The notes under the pieces: generated by a model
What the model saw: only the letters and a program-made list of their open reading frames with translations
What the model was told of the DNA's origin: nothing
Databases searched by the model: none
Source: Actinomycetota bacterium
Lineage (GTDB): Bacteria; Actinomycetota; Actinomycetes; Streptosporangiales; Streptosporangiaceae
Assembly (NCBI GenBank): GCA_027314515.1
Contig: DAHVAR010000263.1
Location: 1 to 33,860 of the forward strand
DNA: 33,860 bases
Reading direction: 5' to 3'
In this document: positions 23,935 through 33,629 of the stretch, piece after piece
Layout: every line of letters starts with the position of its first letter
Numbering within the stretch: position 1 is the stretch's first letter
Translations under genes and position numbers: made by a program

Positions 23935-24834
23935 TCAGCGGTAGGAATACTCCGGCGTCGGGAAGCTGCCGCTCACGACGTCGGCGGCGAAGGACTGCGC
24001 CGCGTTCCGGAGCACGTCGGCGGCCTCCGCATAGCGCTTGACGAACTTCGCCGTGCGCGGCGAGAGGCCGGCCATGTCCTGCCAGACCAGCACCTGGGCA
24101 TCGCAGTGCGGCCCGGCGCCGATGCCGATAGTGGGAATCTCGAGGCTGGCGGTTACCCGCTCGGCCAGCTCGGCCGGCACGCACTCCAGCACCACCGAGA
24201 ACGCGCCCGCCGCCTGCAGCGCCTTGGCGTCGTGCAGCAGTCGCTCGCCGTCCTCGCCGCGGCCCTGCACCCGGTAGCCGCCAAATGCGTTGACCGACTG
24301 GGGCGTCAGCCCGATGTGAGCCATGACCGGGATGCCAGCCGCCACCAGTTCCTCGACTTGCCTGATTACCCGGTAGCCGCCCTCGAGCTTGACGGCCTGA
24401 GCTCCGGCCTCCTTCAGGAACCTGGTGGCCGCTTGCAGGGCCGCGGCCGGGGAGACCTGGTAGGAGCCGAACGGCAGGTCGGCTACGACCATGGCGCGGC
24501 GGGTGCCGCGGACCACGGCGGCGGTCAGCGGGATCAGCTCGTCGATGGTGACCGGGATGGTGGAGTCGTGCCCGTACACGACCATTGCCGCGGAATCACC
24601 GACCAGCAGGACCGGGATGCCGGCGGCGTCGAAGACTGAAGCCGTCAGCGCGTCGTAGGCGGTGAGCATCGGCCACTTGTCACCGCGTGCCTTCGCGGCT
24701 GCGATGTCCCGCACGGTGAGCCGGCCGGCTGCCTGGCCGCCGTAGAGCGGCTCCGCGGTCCCGGCTGATGGGGCAGTGGGCCCGGCTGATGGGGCAGTGG
24801 GCCCGGCCTGATGCTGGCCCTGGGCAGCAGTCAT
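23935..24834 (-). CDS. panB: 3-methyl-2-oxobutanoate hydroxymethyltransferase
   Basis: First committed step of pantothenate and coenzyme A synthesis: adds a hydroxymethyl group from methylene-tetrahydrofolate to 2-oxoisovalerate. From ATG 24832-24834 it has 299 residues. Key parts are [20 protein letters not shown] (52-71), [17 protein letters not shown] with metal ligand D80, VKLEGG with metal ligand glutamate, [15 protein letters not shown], the catalytic glutamate in VLECVP, and [21 protein letters not shown] 21-base tandem duplication near the start (about 24768-24809) encodes a repeated AGPTAPS, so the N-terminus is variable and probably disordered. Confidence 0.95.
   Translation of the reverse strand: MTAAQGQHQAGPTAPSAGPTAPSAGTAEPLYGGQAAGRLTVRDIAAAKARGDKWPMLTAYDALTASVFDAAGIPVLLVGDSAAMVVYGHDSTIPVTIDELIPLTAAVVRGTRRAMVVADLPFGSYQVSPAAALQAATRFLKEAGAQAVKLEGGYRVIRQVEELVAAGIPVMAHIGLTPQSVNAFGGYRVQGRGEDGERLLHDAKALQAAGAFSVVLECVPAELAERVTASLEIPTIGIGAGPHCDAQVLVWQDMAGLSPRTAKFVKRYAEAADVLRNAAQSFAADVVSGSFPTPEYSYR
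24768..24809 (-). repeat. 21-base tandem duplication in the panB 5' end
   Basis: A 21-base unit occurs twice in a row and encodes AGPTAPS twice. The two copies are identical, so the duplication is recent. It leaves the frame intact. Confidence 0.75.
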
Positions 24835-24982
24835 GTAGTCCTCCGCGTCTCGTTGCGCTCTTGTGGCGTCCCCGGACCATCTGATGATCGCATGGCCGGC
24901 GGCCGATGACCAGGGGAAGCCGGCCCGGCTGGCGCAGGACTGCGGCGGCGTGCAAGGACGAACGGGTCCCAGTGCCCGATTT

Positions 24983-25007
24983 GCGATACGATCCTGTCTC
25001 GTATCGC
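24983..25007. promoter_or_regulatory. Perfect palindromic operator upstream of the exporter gene
   Basis: GCGATACGA (24983-24991) and TCGTATCGC (24999-25007) form a perfect nine-base inverted repeat around a seven-base spacer, 20 bases before the exporter start. The size and symmetry are those of a TetR-family operator, and a TetR-family gene is the second gene of the same unit. The site also overlaps a TTGCGA that could be a -35 box, so bound protein would block transcription. Confidence 0.75.
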
Positions 25008-25026
25008 TTCGGCACAGAAGGCAGGC

Positions 25027-26613
25027 ATGGACAGTACGACAGTTCACCGGCGCCGCTGGATCGTCCTGGGCGTCCTGATCATCAGCCTGGCCGCCATAGT
25101 CCTTGACAACACCGTCCTCAATATCGCGCTCAAGACGATCTCCGAGCCGCGGACCGGGCTCGGCGCCAGCCAGAGCCAGCTGGAGTGGGCGATCAACTCC
25201 TACACGCTGGTTTTCGCCGGCCTGCTGTTCACCTTCGGGGTGATCGGCGACCGGATCGGCCGCCGCCGGATGCTGATCATCGGCATGGCCCTGTTCGGCA
25301 TCTCCTCGCTGCTGTGCTCCTATGCTCAGTCACCGGACCAGCTGATCTGGGCCAGGGCGGCGATGGGGCTGGGCGGCGCCGCGGTGATGCCGCAGACGCT
25401 GTCGATCGTCACCAACGTGTTCGATCCGGCCGACCGCCCGCGGGCGATCGGAATGTGGGCGTCGGCAGTCGGGGTCTTCGTCGCCGTCGGCCCGATCGTC
25501 GGAGGGCTGCTGCTCGACCATTTCTGGTGGGGATCGGTCTTCTTGATCAACGTCCCGCTGACCGGCGCCGGCATCGTCGCGATTGTGGCGCTGGTGCCGG
25601 AGTCCAGGAGCCCTGATCCCGGCAGGATCGACTACCTCGGGGTGCTGCTCTCCATCGCGGGCCTGGTGCTGGTCGTCTACGGGATCATCCAGGGCGGCGA
25701 TCTTGGTTCCTGGGGACATGCTGACGTCCTTTGGCCCATTGCCGGCGGGCTGGCTGCGCTGGCTGTCTTCGTCTGGCACGAGGCCCGGACCGATCACCCG
25801 TCGCTGGATGTCCGGCTGTTCCGCGATCCTCGCCTGTCCGCGGCCGCGGCCGCGATCGCGCTGGTGTTCTTCGCCATGGGCGGCGTGTATTTCTTCATCA
25901 GCTTCTACACCCAGAACGTGCGGGGCTACAGCCCGCTGCACGCAGGGCTGCTGACCATACCGCTGGCGGCCGGACAGCTCCTGTTCGCCACCCGCAGCGC
26001 CCGGCTGGTGCGGTGGCTCGGCCCGAAGGGAGTGTGCGCCGGCGGCCTGGTGGTCATGTCCGCCGCGCTGATCGGCTATCACTTCCTCGGCACGAGCTCG
26101 CCGGTGTGGGAACTCGAGCTGACGCTGCTGATCCAGGGCTCCGGCATGGGCCTGGTGATGCCGTCGGCGACCGAGGGCGTGATGTCGGTCGTGCCGCGGG
26201 AGCGCGGGGGAGCAGGCTCGGCGATCACCAACACCTCGCGCCAGGTGGCGGTGGCACTCGGGGTTGCCGTCCTGGGATCGGTCCTGGCCCAGGTCTACCG
26301 GGCGAAGCTGCAGCCGTACCTGGGCGTGCTGCCGGCCGGCGCGCGCCAGGGCGCCACCGTGTCCATCGCGCAAACCCAGGTCGTCGCGCAGCAACTGGGC
26401 CGGGCGGGCGCCAGGCTGCTGACGGCCGCGGACTCCTCCTTCGTGGCGGCGATGCACGTCGCGGCGCTGATCTCGGTGCTGATCGCGTTCGCTGGTGCCG
26501 TGGCGATCGGGATCTGGATGCCCGGCCGCAAGGCCGGGCCGGCACCGGGCACTGCCGCTGGGGCAGCGCTGGCGGGCGAGGCGGCCGCGAGCACCGGGAC
26601 GCTCGGTGCCTAG
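25027..26613 (+). CDS. MFS drug exporter, DHA2 (14-helix) type
   Basis: A 528-residue proton antiporter of the EmrB/QacA group that expels drugs or other toxic compounds. It starts at ATG 25027 with hydrophobic segment [20 protein letters not shown], whose LDxTVxNIAL motif is typical. The motif-A loop [18 protein letters not shown], motif C-like [13 protein letters not shown], and the extra pair of helices between the halves are visible. The operator at 24983-25007 sits just upstream, and the TetR gene overlaps its 3' end by eight bases, so the two are regulated together. The transported compound is unknown. Confidence 0.92.
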   Translation: MDSTTVHRRRWIVLGVLIISLAAIVLDNTVLNIALKTISEPRTGLGASQSQLEWAINSYTLVFAGLLFTFGVIGDRIGRRRMLIIGMALFGISSLLCSYAQSPDQLIWARAAMGLGGAAVMPQTLSIVTNVFDPADRPRAIGMWASAVGVFVAVGPIVGGLLLDHFWWGSVFLINVPLTGAGIVAIVALVPESRSPDPGRIDYLGVLLSIAGLVLVVYGIIQGGDLGSWGHADVLWPIAGGLAALAVFVWHEARTDHPSLDVRLFRDPRLSAAAAAIALVFFAMGGVYFFISFYTQNVRGYSPLHAGLLTIPLAAGQLLFATRSARLVRWLGPKGVCAGGLVVMSAALIGYHFLGTSSPVWELELTLLIQGSGMGLVMPSATEGVMSVVPRERGGAGSAITNTSRQVAVALGVAVLGSVLAQVYRAKLQPYLGVLPAGARQGATVSIAQTQVVAQQLGRAGARLLTAADSSFVAAMHVAALISVLIAFAGAVAIGIWMPGRKAGPAPGTAAGAALAGEAAASTGTLGA

Positions 26614-27244
26614 CGGCCCGGCGGTAAACCCGCCAGCCGGCCAGCGAGCCGGTGCGGCCCGGCCGCCCGTACCGCGGCGGCCAGGCCGGCCGCGCAGTGA
26701 GCACGCCGAGAAGGCGATCCTGGCTGCCGCGCTTGAGGAACTTGCCGCCTGCGGCCCCGACTCGCTGTGCATCGAGCAAGTGGCGGTCAGAGCAGGGGTA
26801 GGCAAGGCGACGATCTACCGCCGCTGGCCCGGCAAGGAGGACATGCTGGTGGACGCCCTGGCGGTGACCGGCACGCACCTGCCTGAGCCGCAGGGCAAGT
26901 CCGTGCGCGCCGACCTGATCGCACTGCTCAGCGCGATCTGCCGGGAGGCGGCGGACCCGCGCCAGGCCCGGCTGCTCGCGCTGCTGCAAGGCGAGGGCAG
27001 GCGCTATCCGAGGCTGATGGCCAGGTACCTGACGACCGTCGTACAGCCCCGGCGTGAACTGGTCAGGTCCGTCCTGCGCCGTGGCGTCGCAACCGGCGAG
27101 CTCCGCCAGGACACCGACATCGAGGCGGCGTCGTTCCTGCTGGACGGGGCTGTGCTGGCGAGCATGCAAGGTCCGGGCCCGGCCGACGCCCGCTACGCCA
27201 AGCGCGTGGTCGGGGAGCTCATGCGCGGACTCGCGGCGCGCTGA
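26606..27244 (+). CDS. TetR-family transcriptional regulator
   Basis: A 212-residue repressor, from a GTG (26606-26608) overlapping the exporter stop. The N-terminal helix-turn-helix lies at about 36-77: ILAAALEELAACGPDSLCIE, then VAVRAGVGKATIYRRWPGKE. A ligand-binding C-terminal domain follows, of the AcrR/TetR_C type, with YLTTVVQPRRELVRSVLRRG and FLLDGAVLA. It probably binds the palindrome at 24983-25007 and controls the exporter and itself. A longer in-frame start at 26495 lies inside the exporter gene and reads as low-complexity, so it is not used. Confidence 0.9.
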   Translation: MPSGPAVNPPAGQRAGAARPPVPRRPGRPRSEHAEKAILAAALEELAACGPDSLCIEQVAVRAGVGKATIYRRWPGKEDMLVDALAVTGTHLPEPQGKSVRADLIALLSAICREAADPRQARLLALLQGEGRRYPRLMARYLTTVVQPRRELVRSVLRRGVATGELRQDTDIEAASFLLDGAVLASMQGPGPADARYAKRVVGELMRGLAAR

Positions 27245-27261
27245 CCGCTACGCTCGCTGTC

Positions 27262-27912
27262 ATGCTGCTCACCAAGCTCGGGCACGCCTGCGTGCGGCTG
27301 GAGAAGGACGACGTCCGGCTGGTCATCGACCCCGGCATCTGGGCCGGCCCCGATGCGCTGCTAGGCGCCGCCGCCGTGCTGGTCACGCACGAGCACGCCG
27401 ATCACGTGGACGACGCGGCGGTGCGCGGCGCGCTCGGGGCCGACGCGGATCTGCAGCTGTGGGCCAGCGAGGCGGTGGCCGAACAGCTCGCCGAGTTCGG
27501 CGACCGGGTGCACGCGGTGCACCACGGCGATGCGGTGCGCGTCTGCGGGTTCGACGTGCATGTCTACGGTGCCGAGCACGCCCGGCTGGACACCGCGATC
27601 CCGATCGTGCCGAACACCGGGTTCCTGGTGGACGGAACCGTGTTCCATCCGGGCGACTCGTTCACCGTGCCGGAGGATCCGGTCGGGGTGCTGCTGGTCC
27701 CGGTGAGCGGGCCGTGGCTGAAGTTCAGCGATGTTGCCGGATACCTGCGGACGGTGGCGCCGGAGCGCGGCTACTGGATCCACGACGCCCTGCTCAACGA
27801 CAAGGCCGCGAACCTGTGGCAGAACCTGCTTGGCCTGGTGCCCGCGCGATCCGGCCCGGCGAGCTATCTGGTCCCCGGCACCAGCGTGGAGGTCACGTCC
27901 GCCCCATCGTGA
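27262..27912 (+). CDS. Metallo-beta-lactamase-fold hydrolase (UlaG-like)
   Basis: A 216-residue metal-dependent hydrolase of the UlaG/YtnP-like branch. The N-terminal LTKLGHACVRLE and VIDPGIWAG are typical, and the zinc motif THEHADHVD (H43, H45, D47, H48) is complete. FHPGDSF carries the next ligand aspartate, and the last histidine is in YWIHDALLN. No signal peptide. It is a single gene 17 bases after the TetR gene on the same strand, so it might belong to that unit. The substrate cannot be inferred. Confidence 0.85.
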   Translation: MLLTKLGHACVRLEKDDVRLVIDPGIWAGPDALLGAAAVLVTHEHADHVDDAAVRGALGADADLQLWASEAVAEQLAEFGDRVHAVHHGDAVRVCGFDVHVYGAEHARLDTAIPIVPNTGFLVDGTVFHPGDSFTVPEDPVGVLLVPVSGPWLKFSDVAGYLRTVAPERGYWIHDALLNDKAANLWQNLLGLVPARSGPASYLVPGTSVEVTSAPS

Positions 27913-28173
27913 CCTGCTTCCAGGCGTCCCGCCTGGCCGCCGCTTCTCCATCCCGCCATCACCTCGCCGTCGCCTGGCCTGCATGTGCGGCCCGTTTTGT
28001 CTGGGGGCAGACAGCGCATAAGCGGGCTGGCGCCAGCTGGCACACGGCTGAGGAGCCCGCTGCTCATTAGCGCATAAGCCGCGAAAACCGCGATAACTCG
28101 ACGCAGGCAGCTTGAAAGCACGCATCAGCTCAGGCGGGTTCACTGGCTCGCTGGCCTGCGTGGCAGGGTTGAG

Positions 28174-28188
28174 ATGACCCAAAGTCAT
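28174..28188. promoter_or_regulatory. Candidate operator palindrome before the response regulator gene
   Basis: ATGAC and GTCAT (five bases each) are inverted around CCAAA, about 60 bases before the response regulator start. It could be an autoregulation site. Short palindromes are common, so this is weak. Confidence 0.25.
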
Positions 28189-28211
28189 GGCCGGCCGGCC
28201 AGGAGTGCGCG

Positions 28212-28233
28212 CCGCCGGCCGCCAGGCCGGCGG
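28212..28233 (+). promoter_or_regulatory. Hairpin next to the response regulator ribosome site
   Basis: CCGCCGGCC (28212-28220) and GGCCGGCGG (28225-28233) pair perfectly around a four-base loop and end just before the GGGG that serves as ribosome site for the ATG at 28246. In the transcript the stem would touch the site and could dampen translation, or it could be a terminator of upstream transcription. Confidence 0.5.
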
Positions 28234-28245
28234 GGGTGACTGGTA

Positions 28246-28933
<688 letters not shown>

Positions 28934-28941
<8 letters not shown>

Positions 28942-30286
28942 CGGCGACAGGCCGCCGGACGCAGCGGGCCGCGGCAGCAGTCTCCGCATGCGGCTGGCGC
29001 TGGCGTTCGTGGGCGTCGCGCTTGCGTCGATCGCCGTGCTTGCGGGCCTGGTGGCTGCCTTCGCCGCGGCGGACGTATCGGACCTCACCGCGCGGCAGCG
29101 CGACGGCTACACGGGCGCGGTCGCCCTGGTAGCCGGCGCGGAATGGTCACGGCACGACAGCTGGGCAGCGGCGAGCCTTTCGCCGGTCCTGGAACTGGCG
29201 GCGAATAGGGGCGCAAATGCGCAGATCCGCGACCAGGCCGGGCGCATAGTGGCGGCCTCGCCGGGCTTCGCCGCGAACAGGCAGGCGCGGCAGTACCGCA
29301 TGCCGGTCGTTGTCCACGGCCGGCGGGTGGGCGAGGTCGCAGTCCGCTTCACCCACGGCGGGATCGTCCGCGCCGTGGCTGTGCTGCGCGCCGACCTGCT
29401 GCGCGCCATCGCGGGCGCGGCCGGACTGGCAGCGCTGCTCGCGCTGGTCAGCGGGCTGGTCCTGGCCAGGCGGCTCACCAGGCCGGTCGAGCGCGTCATC
29501 GCCGTCACCCAGGCGAGGAAACGTGGCGAGCGCACCGCCCGCGTCGGCCCGCTCGCCGCGCCGGCCGAGCTGCGCGATCTGGCGACCGCATTCGACCAGA
29601 TGGCAGACACGCTTAGTCGCGAGGAGCAGCTGCGCCGCGATCTGGTCGCGGATGTCGCCCACGAGCTGCGCACCCCGGTGGCGGTCTTGCAGGCGGCGCA
29701 CGAGGCCCTGCTCGACGGCATCGCCGAGCCCACGCCCGACCAGCTGACTTCGCTGCGCGATGAGGTGCTCCGGCTCGCGCGGATGGTGAGCGACCTGGAG
29801 ACCCTGGCTGCCGCCGACGCCGCTGCCCTGCAGCTGACGCTCAGTCGCTGCGACCTGGCAGGCATCGCCGAGGGAGCGGCAGACAGCCTGGCCGGCAAGT
29901 TCGAGGCTGCGGGGGTCACCCTGCAGCGGCGGCTCACGTCAGCCGAGATCCACGGCGATCCGATCTGGCTGCATCAGGTGATCACGAACCTGCTCACCAA
30001 CGCGCTGAAGTTCACCCCGTCGGGCGGGATCGTCACGGTGTCGTCCGGGCCGGCGGGCAGCCACGCCGTACTGACGGTAACCGACACCGGCACGGGGATT
30101 TCCGAGGACGAATTGCCGCATATCTTCGAGCGGTTCTGGCGCGGCAGGCTTGCCGCACAGACCTCCGGCAGCGGCATCGGCCTGGCACTCGCCACTGGGC
30201 TCGCGGCCGCGCATGGCGGACAGCTGACCGCAAGCAGCCAGCTCGGGCACGGCACGGTGATGACGCTGACGCTGCCGCTCGCCTGA
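28934..30286 (+). CDS. Sensor histidine kinase
   Basis: A 450-residue membrane kinase and partner of the response regulator just upstream. From ATG 28934 (a TTG at 28919 is less likely) it has a first membrane segment at about 21-46, an extracytoplasmic sensor part to about 148, a second segment at about 157-178, a HAMP linker, and the dimerisation helix VADVAHELRTPVAVLQ with H243. The ATPase domain has NLLTNALKFTPSGG, VTDTGTGI, FERFWRG and SGIGLAL. The sensor domain is not one I recognise; it contains the ARQYRMPVVVHGRRVG segment typical of small double-PAS-less sensors. Confidence 0.93.
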
Positions 30287-30307
30287 CGGGAGCAGTCCGT
30301 CTGCCAG

Positions 30308-32101
30308 TCAGCGGTGGCGCGGCTCGCGCCACCGGCTCGTGATCGGCAGCCGGCGGTCCCGGCCGAAGTTCTTGGCGCTGATCTTCGGACCCGGCGGGTA
30401 CTGCCTCCGCTTGTACTCGGCCCGGTCGACTAGCTGGATCACCCGCTCGACGAGCGCCGGGTCGTGTCCGGCAGCAACCAGTTCGGCGGAGCCCATGTCC
30501 TTCTCCACGTAGTCGTCAAGGATCTTGTCGAGGACCTGGTAGTCCGGCAGCGAGTCGGTGTCGAGCTGACCGGGCGCGAGCTCGGCGCTGGGCGGCTTGG
30601 CGATCGAGTTCTCCGGGATCGGCGGAGTCTGGCCCTGCTCGGCTGCCTGCTGATTGCGCCACCGGGCGAGTTCCCAGACCAGCGTCTTCGGCACGTCCTT
30701 GATCGGGGCATAGCCGCCGACTGCGTCCCCGTACATGGTGGAGTATCCGGTCGCGAGCTCACTCTTGTTGCCGCAGGCCAGGACCAGGTGCCCTTCCTCG
30801 TTGGACAGCGCCATCCAGATCACGCCGCGGATCCTCGCCTGCAGGTTCTCCGCGGCGAGCCCGTGCAGGTCCAGACCGGTGGCGAAGCCATCCATCATCG
30901 GCTTGATGGCGATCGTGCGGGCATCGATACCCTGCCGCCTGGCCAGGTCCTCGGCATCGGCGACCGAGTGCCCGGAGGAGTACGGACTCGGGTTCAGCAC
31001 CACGTTCACCCGGTCGGGGCCGAGCGCGTCAGCCGCGATCGTCGCGCACAGTGCTGAGTCGATGCCGCCGGACAGCCCCTGGATGACGGACGCGAAGCCA
31101 TTCTTGCGAACGTAGTCGCGGACGCCGAGCGTCAGCGCGCCGTAGATCTCAGCCAGGTCGCTGAGCCGCGGCCAGATCATCGGGGCGCCGAGCGGCGAAT
31201 CCGGCTCGGGCGCTGGCAACGGCGCCAGCTCGACTCGCTCGATCGTCATCGTCGTGCCGTCGCCTGCGCTAGCCCGCTGCTGGCCGGCCGGCAGGCCCTC
31301 GGCGCCGGGCAGGTCCAGGTCGGCCAGCACCAGCGCCTCCTCGAACTGCGGCCCGCGGGCTAGCAGCTCGCCGTCAGCGGAGACGATGATCGAATCGCCG
31401 TCGAAGACGAGCTCGTCCTGGCCGCCGACCATGTTCGCGTAGGCCAGGACGGTGCCCGCCTCGCGCGCGCGCCGCTGGCACAGTTCCAGCCGGACGTCGT
31501 CCTTGTTCCGCTCGTACGGTGAGGCGTTGGGTACCACGAGCAGGCTTGCCGCTGCTGTCCGGGTGACCGCAACCGGCCCGCCGTCCTGCCACAAGTCCTC
31601 GCAGATGGCGATCGCGACGTCGACCTGGTCGCCGTCCTGCGCGGCGATCCGGAAGACCGGGAGGGTGTCGCCCGGCACGAAGTAGCGGTACTCGTCGAAC
31701 ACTCCGTAGTTGGGCAGGTGGTGCTTCGCCGAGGTGATCATCACCGAGCCGCCGTGCAGCACGGCCGCCGCGTCGAGCGGCGCGCCGGCCGGCACGCCTA
31801 CCCGCGGCGGCAGCCCGGTACGCCGGTCCAGGTAGCCGACGACGACGGCGATGCCGTCGAGTCCCTCGGCGGCCAGGTCGGTCGCCAGCTTGTGCAGCGC
31901 GCCGATGGACGCGTCAACGAACGATTTCCGCAGCGCAAGATCCTCGACCGGATAGCCGGTAAGCGCCATCTCCGGGAAGACCACGATGCGCGCGCCCTGC
32001 TCGGCGGCACGCATCGTCCACTCGATCACCTTGTCGGCATTGCCAGCCAGGTCACCCACCGTTGCGTTGACCTGAGCCAGCCCGATCCGAAGCTGAGCCA
32101 C
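30308..32101 (-). CDS. nadE: Glutamine-dependent NAD synthase
   Basis: Final step of NAD synthesis: amidates nicotinic acid adenine dinucleotide using ammonia released from glutamine. The 597-residue two-domain form has an N-terminal nitrilase-type amidase with the triad E44 (FPEMALTGYP), K126 (SAKHHLPNYG) and C167 (AICEDLW), and a C-terminal synthetase with the ATP-binding SGGIDS (344-349) and KSELATGYSTMYGDAVGGYA. Start at ATG 32099-32101. It converges with the kinase gene (21-base gap) and is divergent from the glutamine synthetase. It ends in RWREPRHR inside a hairpin. Confidence 0.96.
   Translation of the reverse strand: MAQLRIGLAQVNATVGDLAGNADKVIEWTMRAAEQGARIVVFPEMALTGYPVEDLALRKSFVDASIGALHKLATDLAAEGLDGIAVVVGYLDRRTGLPPRVGVPAGAPLDAAAVLHGGSVMITSAKHHLPNYGVFDEYRYFVPGDTLPVFRIAAQDGDQVDVAIAICEDLWQDGGPVAVTRTAAASLLVVPNASPYERNKDDVRLELCQRRAREAGTVLAYANMVGGQDELVFDGDSIIVSADGELLARGPQFEEALVLADLDLPGAEGLPAGQQRASAGDGTTMTIERVELAPLPAPEPDSPLGAPMIWPRLSDLAEIYGALTLGVRDYVRKNGFASVIQGLSGGIDSALCATIAADALGPDRVNVVLNPSPYSSGHSVADAEDLARRQGIDARTIAIKPMMDGFATGLDLHGLAAENLQARIRGVIWMALSNEEGHLVLACGNKSELATGYSTMYGDAVGGYAPIKDVPKTLVWELARWRNQQAAEQGQTPPIPENSIAKPPSAELAPGQLDTDSLPDYQVLDKILDDYVEKDMGSAELVAAGHDPALVERVIQLVDRAEYKRRQYPPGPKISAKNFGRDRRLPITSRWREPRHR
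30313..30333. terminator. Hairpin between the convergent kinase and nadE genes
   Basis: GGTGGCGC (30313-30320) and GCGCCACC (30326-30333) pair perfectly around a five-base loop. It lies 26 bases after the kinase stop and covers the last codons of nadE. It could stop transcription from either side. No T tract. Confidence 0.45.
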
Positions 32102-32158
32102 GCAACCAGCCTAATCGCCGGGGCCGGTAACAAGCAGGAAACATACGCCGGGCACACT

Positions 32159-33523
32159 GTGTCGGTGGACAGGCAGGAAGAGTTCGTGCTGCGCACGCTC
32201 GAAGAGCGAGATATCCGATTCGTCCGGTTGTGGTTCACCGACGTGCTGGGTTACCTGAAGTCCGTGGCCGTGGCGCCGGCCGAACTCGAAGGGGCATTCG
32301 CCGAGGGCATCGGCTTCGACGGGTCCGCGGTCGAGGGCTTCGCCCGGGTGTACGAAGCGGACATGATCGCCAAGCCGGATCCGTCGACCTTCCAGCTGAT
32401 GCCGGTGGGCACCGACGTGGCAGGCACGGGCCGGATGTTCTGCGACATCCTGCTGCCGGACGGCACGCCGTCCTACGCCGACCCGCGCTACGTGCTCAAG
32501 CGCGCGCTGGCCAGGGCGTCCGGTCTCGGCTTCACCTTCTACACCCATCCCGAGATCGAGTTCTTCCTGCTCAAGGAGAAGCCCGAGCCCGGCGCCAGGC
32601 CGCTGCCGATCGACTCCGGCGGCTATTTCGACCACACGCCGCACGCCACCGCCCATGACTTCCGCCGCGAGGCCATCACGATGCTCGAGGCACTCGGCAT
32701 CTCAGTGGAGTTCAGCCACCATGAGGGCGCGCCCGGCCAGCAGGAGATCGACCTGCGCTACGCCGACGCGCTGAGCACGGCGGACAACGTCATGACCTTC
32801 CGGCTGGCGATGAAAGAGGTGGCGCTGCAGCAGGGCGTCTACGCCACGTTCATGCCGAAGCCCTTCACCGAGCATCCGGGCTCCGGCATGCACACGCACA
32901 TGTCGCTCTTCGAGGGCGACCGTAACGTCTTCTACGAGCCGGGCGGTGAGTATCACCTGTCGAAAGTCGGCAGGGCGTTCATTGCCGGGCTGCTCCGGCA
33001 TGCCGCCGAGATCACCGCGGTGTGCAACCAGTGGGTGAACTCCTACAAGCGGCTCTGGGGCGGCACCGAGCGGATCGCCGGGGCCGGCGGCGAGGCACCG
33101 GCCTACGTCTGCTGGGGGCACAACAACCGCTCGGCGCTGATCCGGGTGCCGATGTACAAGCCGAACAAGGGGAACGCGACCCGGATCGAGTTCCGCTCGA
33201 TCGACAGCGCCTGCAACCCTTACCTGGCCTTCGCCGTGATACTCGCGGCGGGCCTGCGCGGCATCGAGGCCGGCTACGAACTGCCGCCCGGTGCCGAGGA
33301 TGACGTCTGGGCGCTGACCTCGACGGAGCGACACGCACTCGGCATCGCGCCGCTGCCGCAGAACCTGTCCGAGGCGATCTCGGTGATGGAAGGCAGCGAA
33401 CTGGTCGCCGATACGCTCGGCGAGCACGTCTTCGACTTCTTCCTGCGTAACAAGCGCGAGGAGTGGCACGAGTACCGGCGCCAGGTCACGCCGTTCGAGC
33501 TGGACCGCTACACCATCCTCTGA
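32159..33523 (+). CDS. glnA2: Glutamine synthetase-like ligase, GlnA2 type
   Basis: A 454-residue type I glutamine synthetase family enzyme. The start is one of two GTG codons (32159 or 32165); the open frame further upstream lies antisense to nadE and is not coding. It has WFTDVLGYLKSVAVAPAELE, the loop IGFDGSAVEGFARV, EIEFFLLKEKP and GAPGQQEIDLRYADALSTAD with metal-binding glutamates. MPKPFTEHPGSGMHTHMS (ATP/glutamate), WGHNNRSALIRVP and FRSIDSACNPYLA complete the fold. The pattern matches GlnA2 of mycobacteria and Streptomyces rather than GlnA1. The Streptomyces GlnA2 has been linked to gamma-glutamylpolyamine synthesis; this copy may do that or make glutamine. Confidence 0.92.
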   Translation: MSVDRQEEFVLRTLEERDIRFVRLWFTDVLGYLKSVAVAPAELEGAFAEGIGFDGSAVEGFARVYEADMIAKPDPSTFQLMPVGTDVAGTGRMFCDILLPDGTPSYADPRYVLKRALARASGLGFTFYTHPEIEFFLLKEKPEPGARPLPIDSGGYFDHTPHATAHDFRREAITMLEALGISVEFSHHEGAPGQQEIDLRYADALSTADNVMTFRLAMKEVALQQGVYATFMPKPFTEHPGSGMHTHMSLFEGDRNVFYEPGGEYHLSKVGRAFIAGLLRHAAEITAVCNQWVNSYKRLWGGTERIAGAGGEAPAYVCWGHNNRSALIRVPMYKPNKGNATRIEFRSIDSACNPYLAFAVILAAGLRGIEAGYELPPGAEDDVWALTSTERHALGIAPLPQNLSEAISVMEGSELVADTLGEHVFDFFLRNKREEWHEYRRQVTPFELDRYTIL

Positions 33524-33562
33524 GCTCGCGGCCGCGGGCCGGACGGTCGGCTCGCACCTGCC

Positions 33563-33580
33563 GCGTTTCCGCGGGAACGC
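33563..33580 (+). terminator. Hairpin downstream of glnA2
   Basis: GCGTTTCC (33563-33570) pairs with GGGAACGC (33573-33580), with one G-T pair and a two-base loop, 40 bases after the stop. Terminator-like, without a T tract. Confidence 0.4.
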
Positions 33581-33629
33581 GCTGCTGCCGACCAGCCGAT
33601 TGTCAGAGCCGGCGTCTACTATCAAACAC

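Larger units (their letters stand above)
27913..28245. other. Intergenic region with repeats, upstream of the two-component genes
   Basis: No gene is visible. It holds two direct copies of AGCGCATAAGC (near 28013 and 28069), an inverted pair AGCGGGCT (28021-28028) with AGCCCGCT (28054-28061), the short palindrome ATGAC-CCAAA-GTCAT (28174-28188), and a hairpin at 28212-28233. The first inverted pair could end transcription of the hydrolase gene; the palindrome is a candidate regulator site. Confidence 0.5.

Noticed and set aside
25330-26805. Minus-strand frame of 491 codons opposite the exporter
   Set aside because: Low-complexity shadow, while the plus strand encodes a clear 14-helix transporter.
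31718-32158. In-frame upstream extension of the glutamine synthetase
   Set aside because: It lies antisense to the nadE N-terminus and reads as shadow sequence. Family members start near VDRQEEF.
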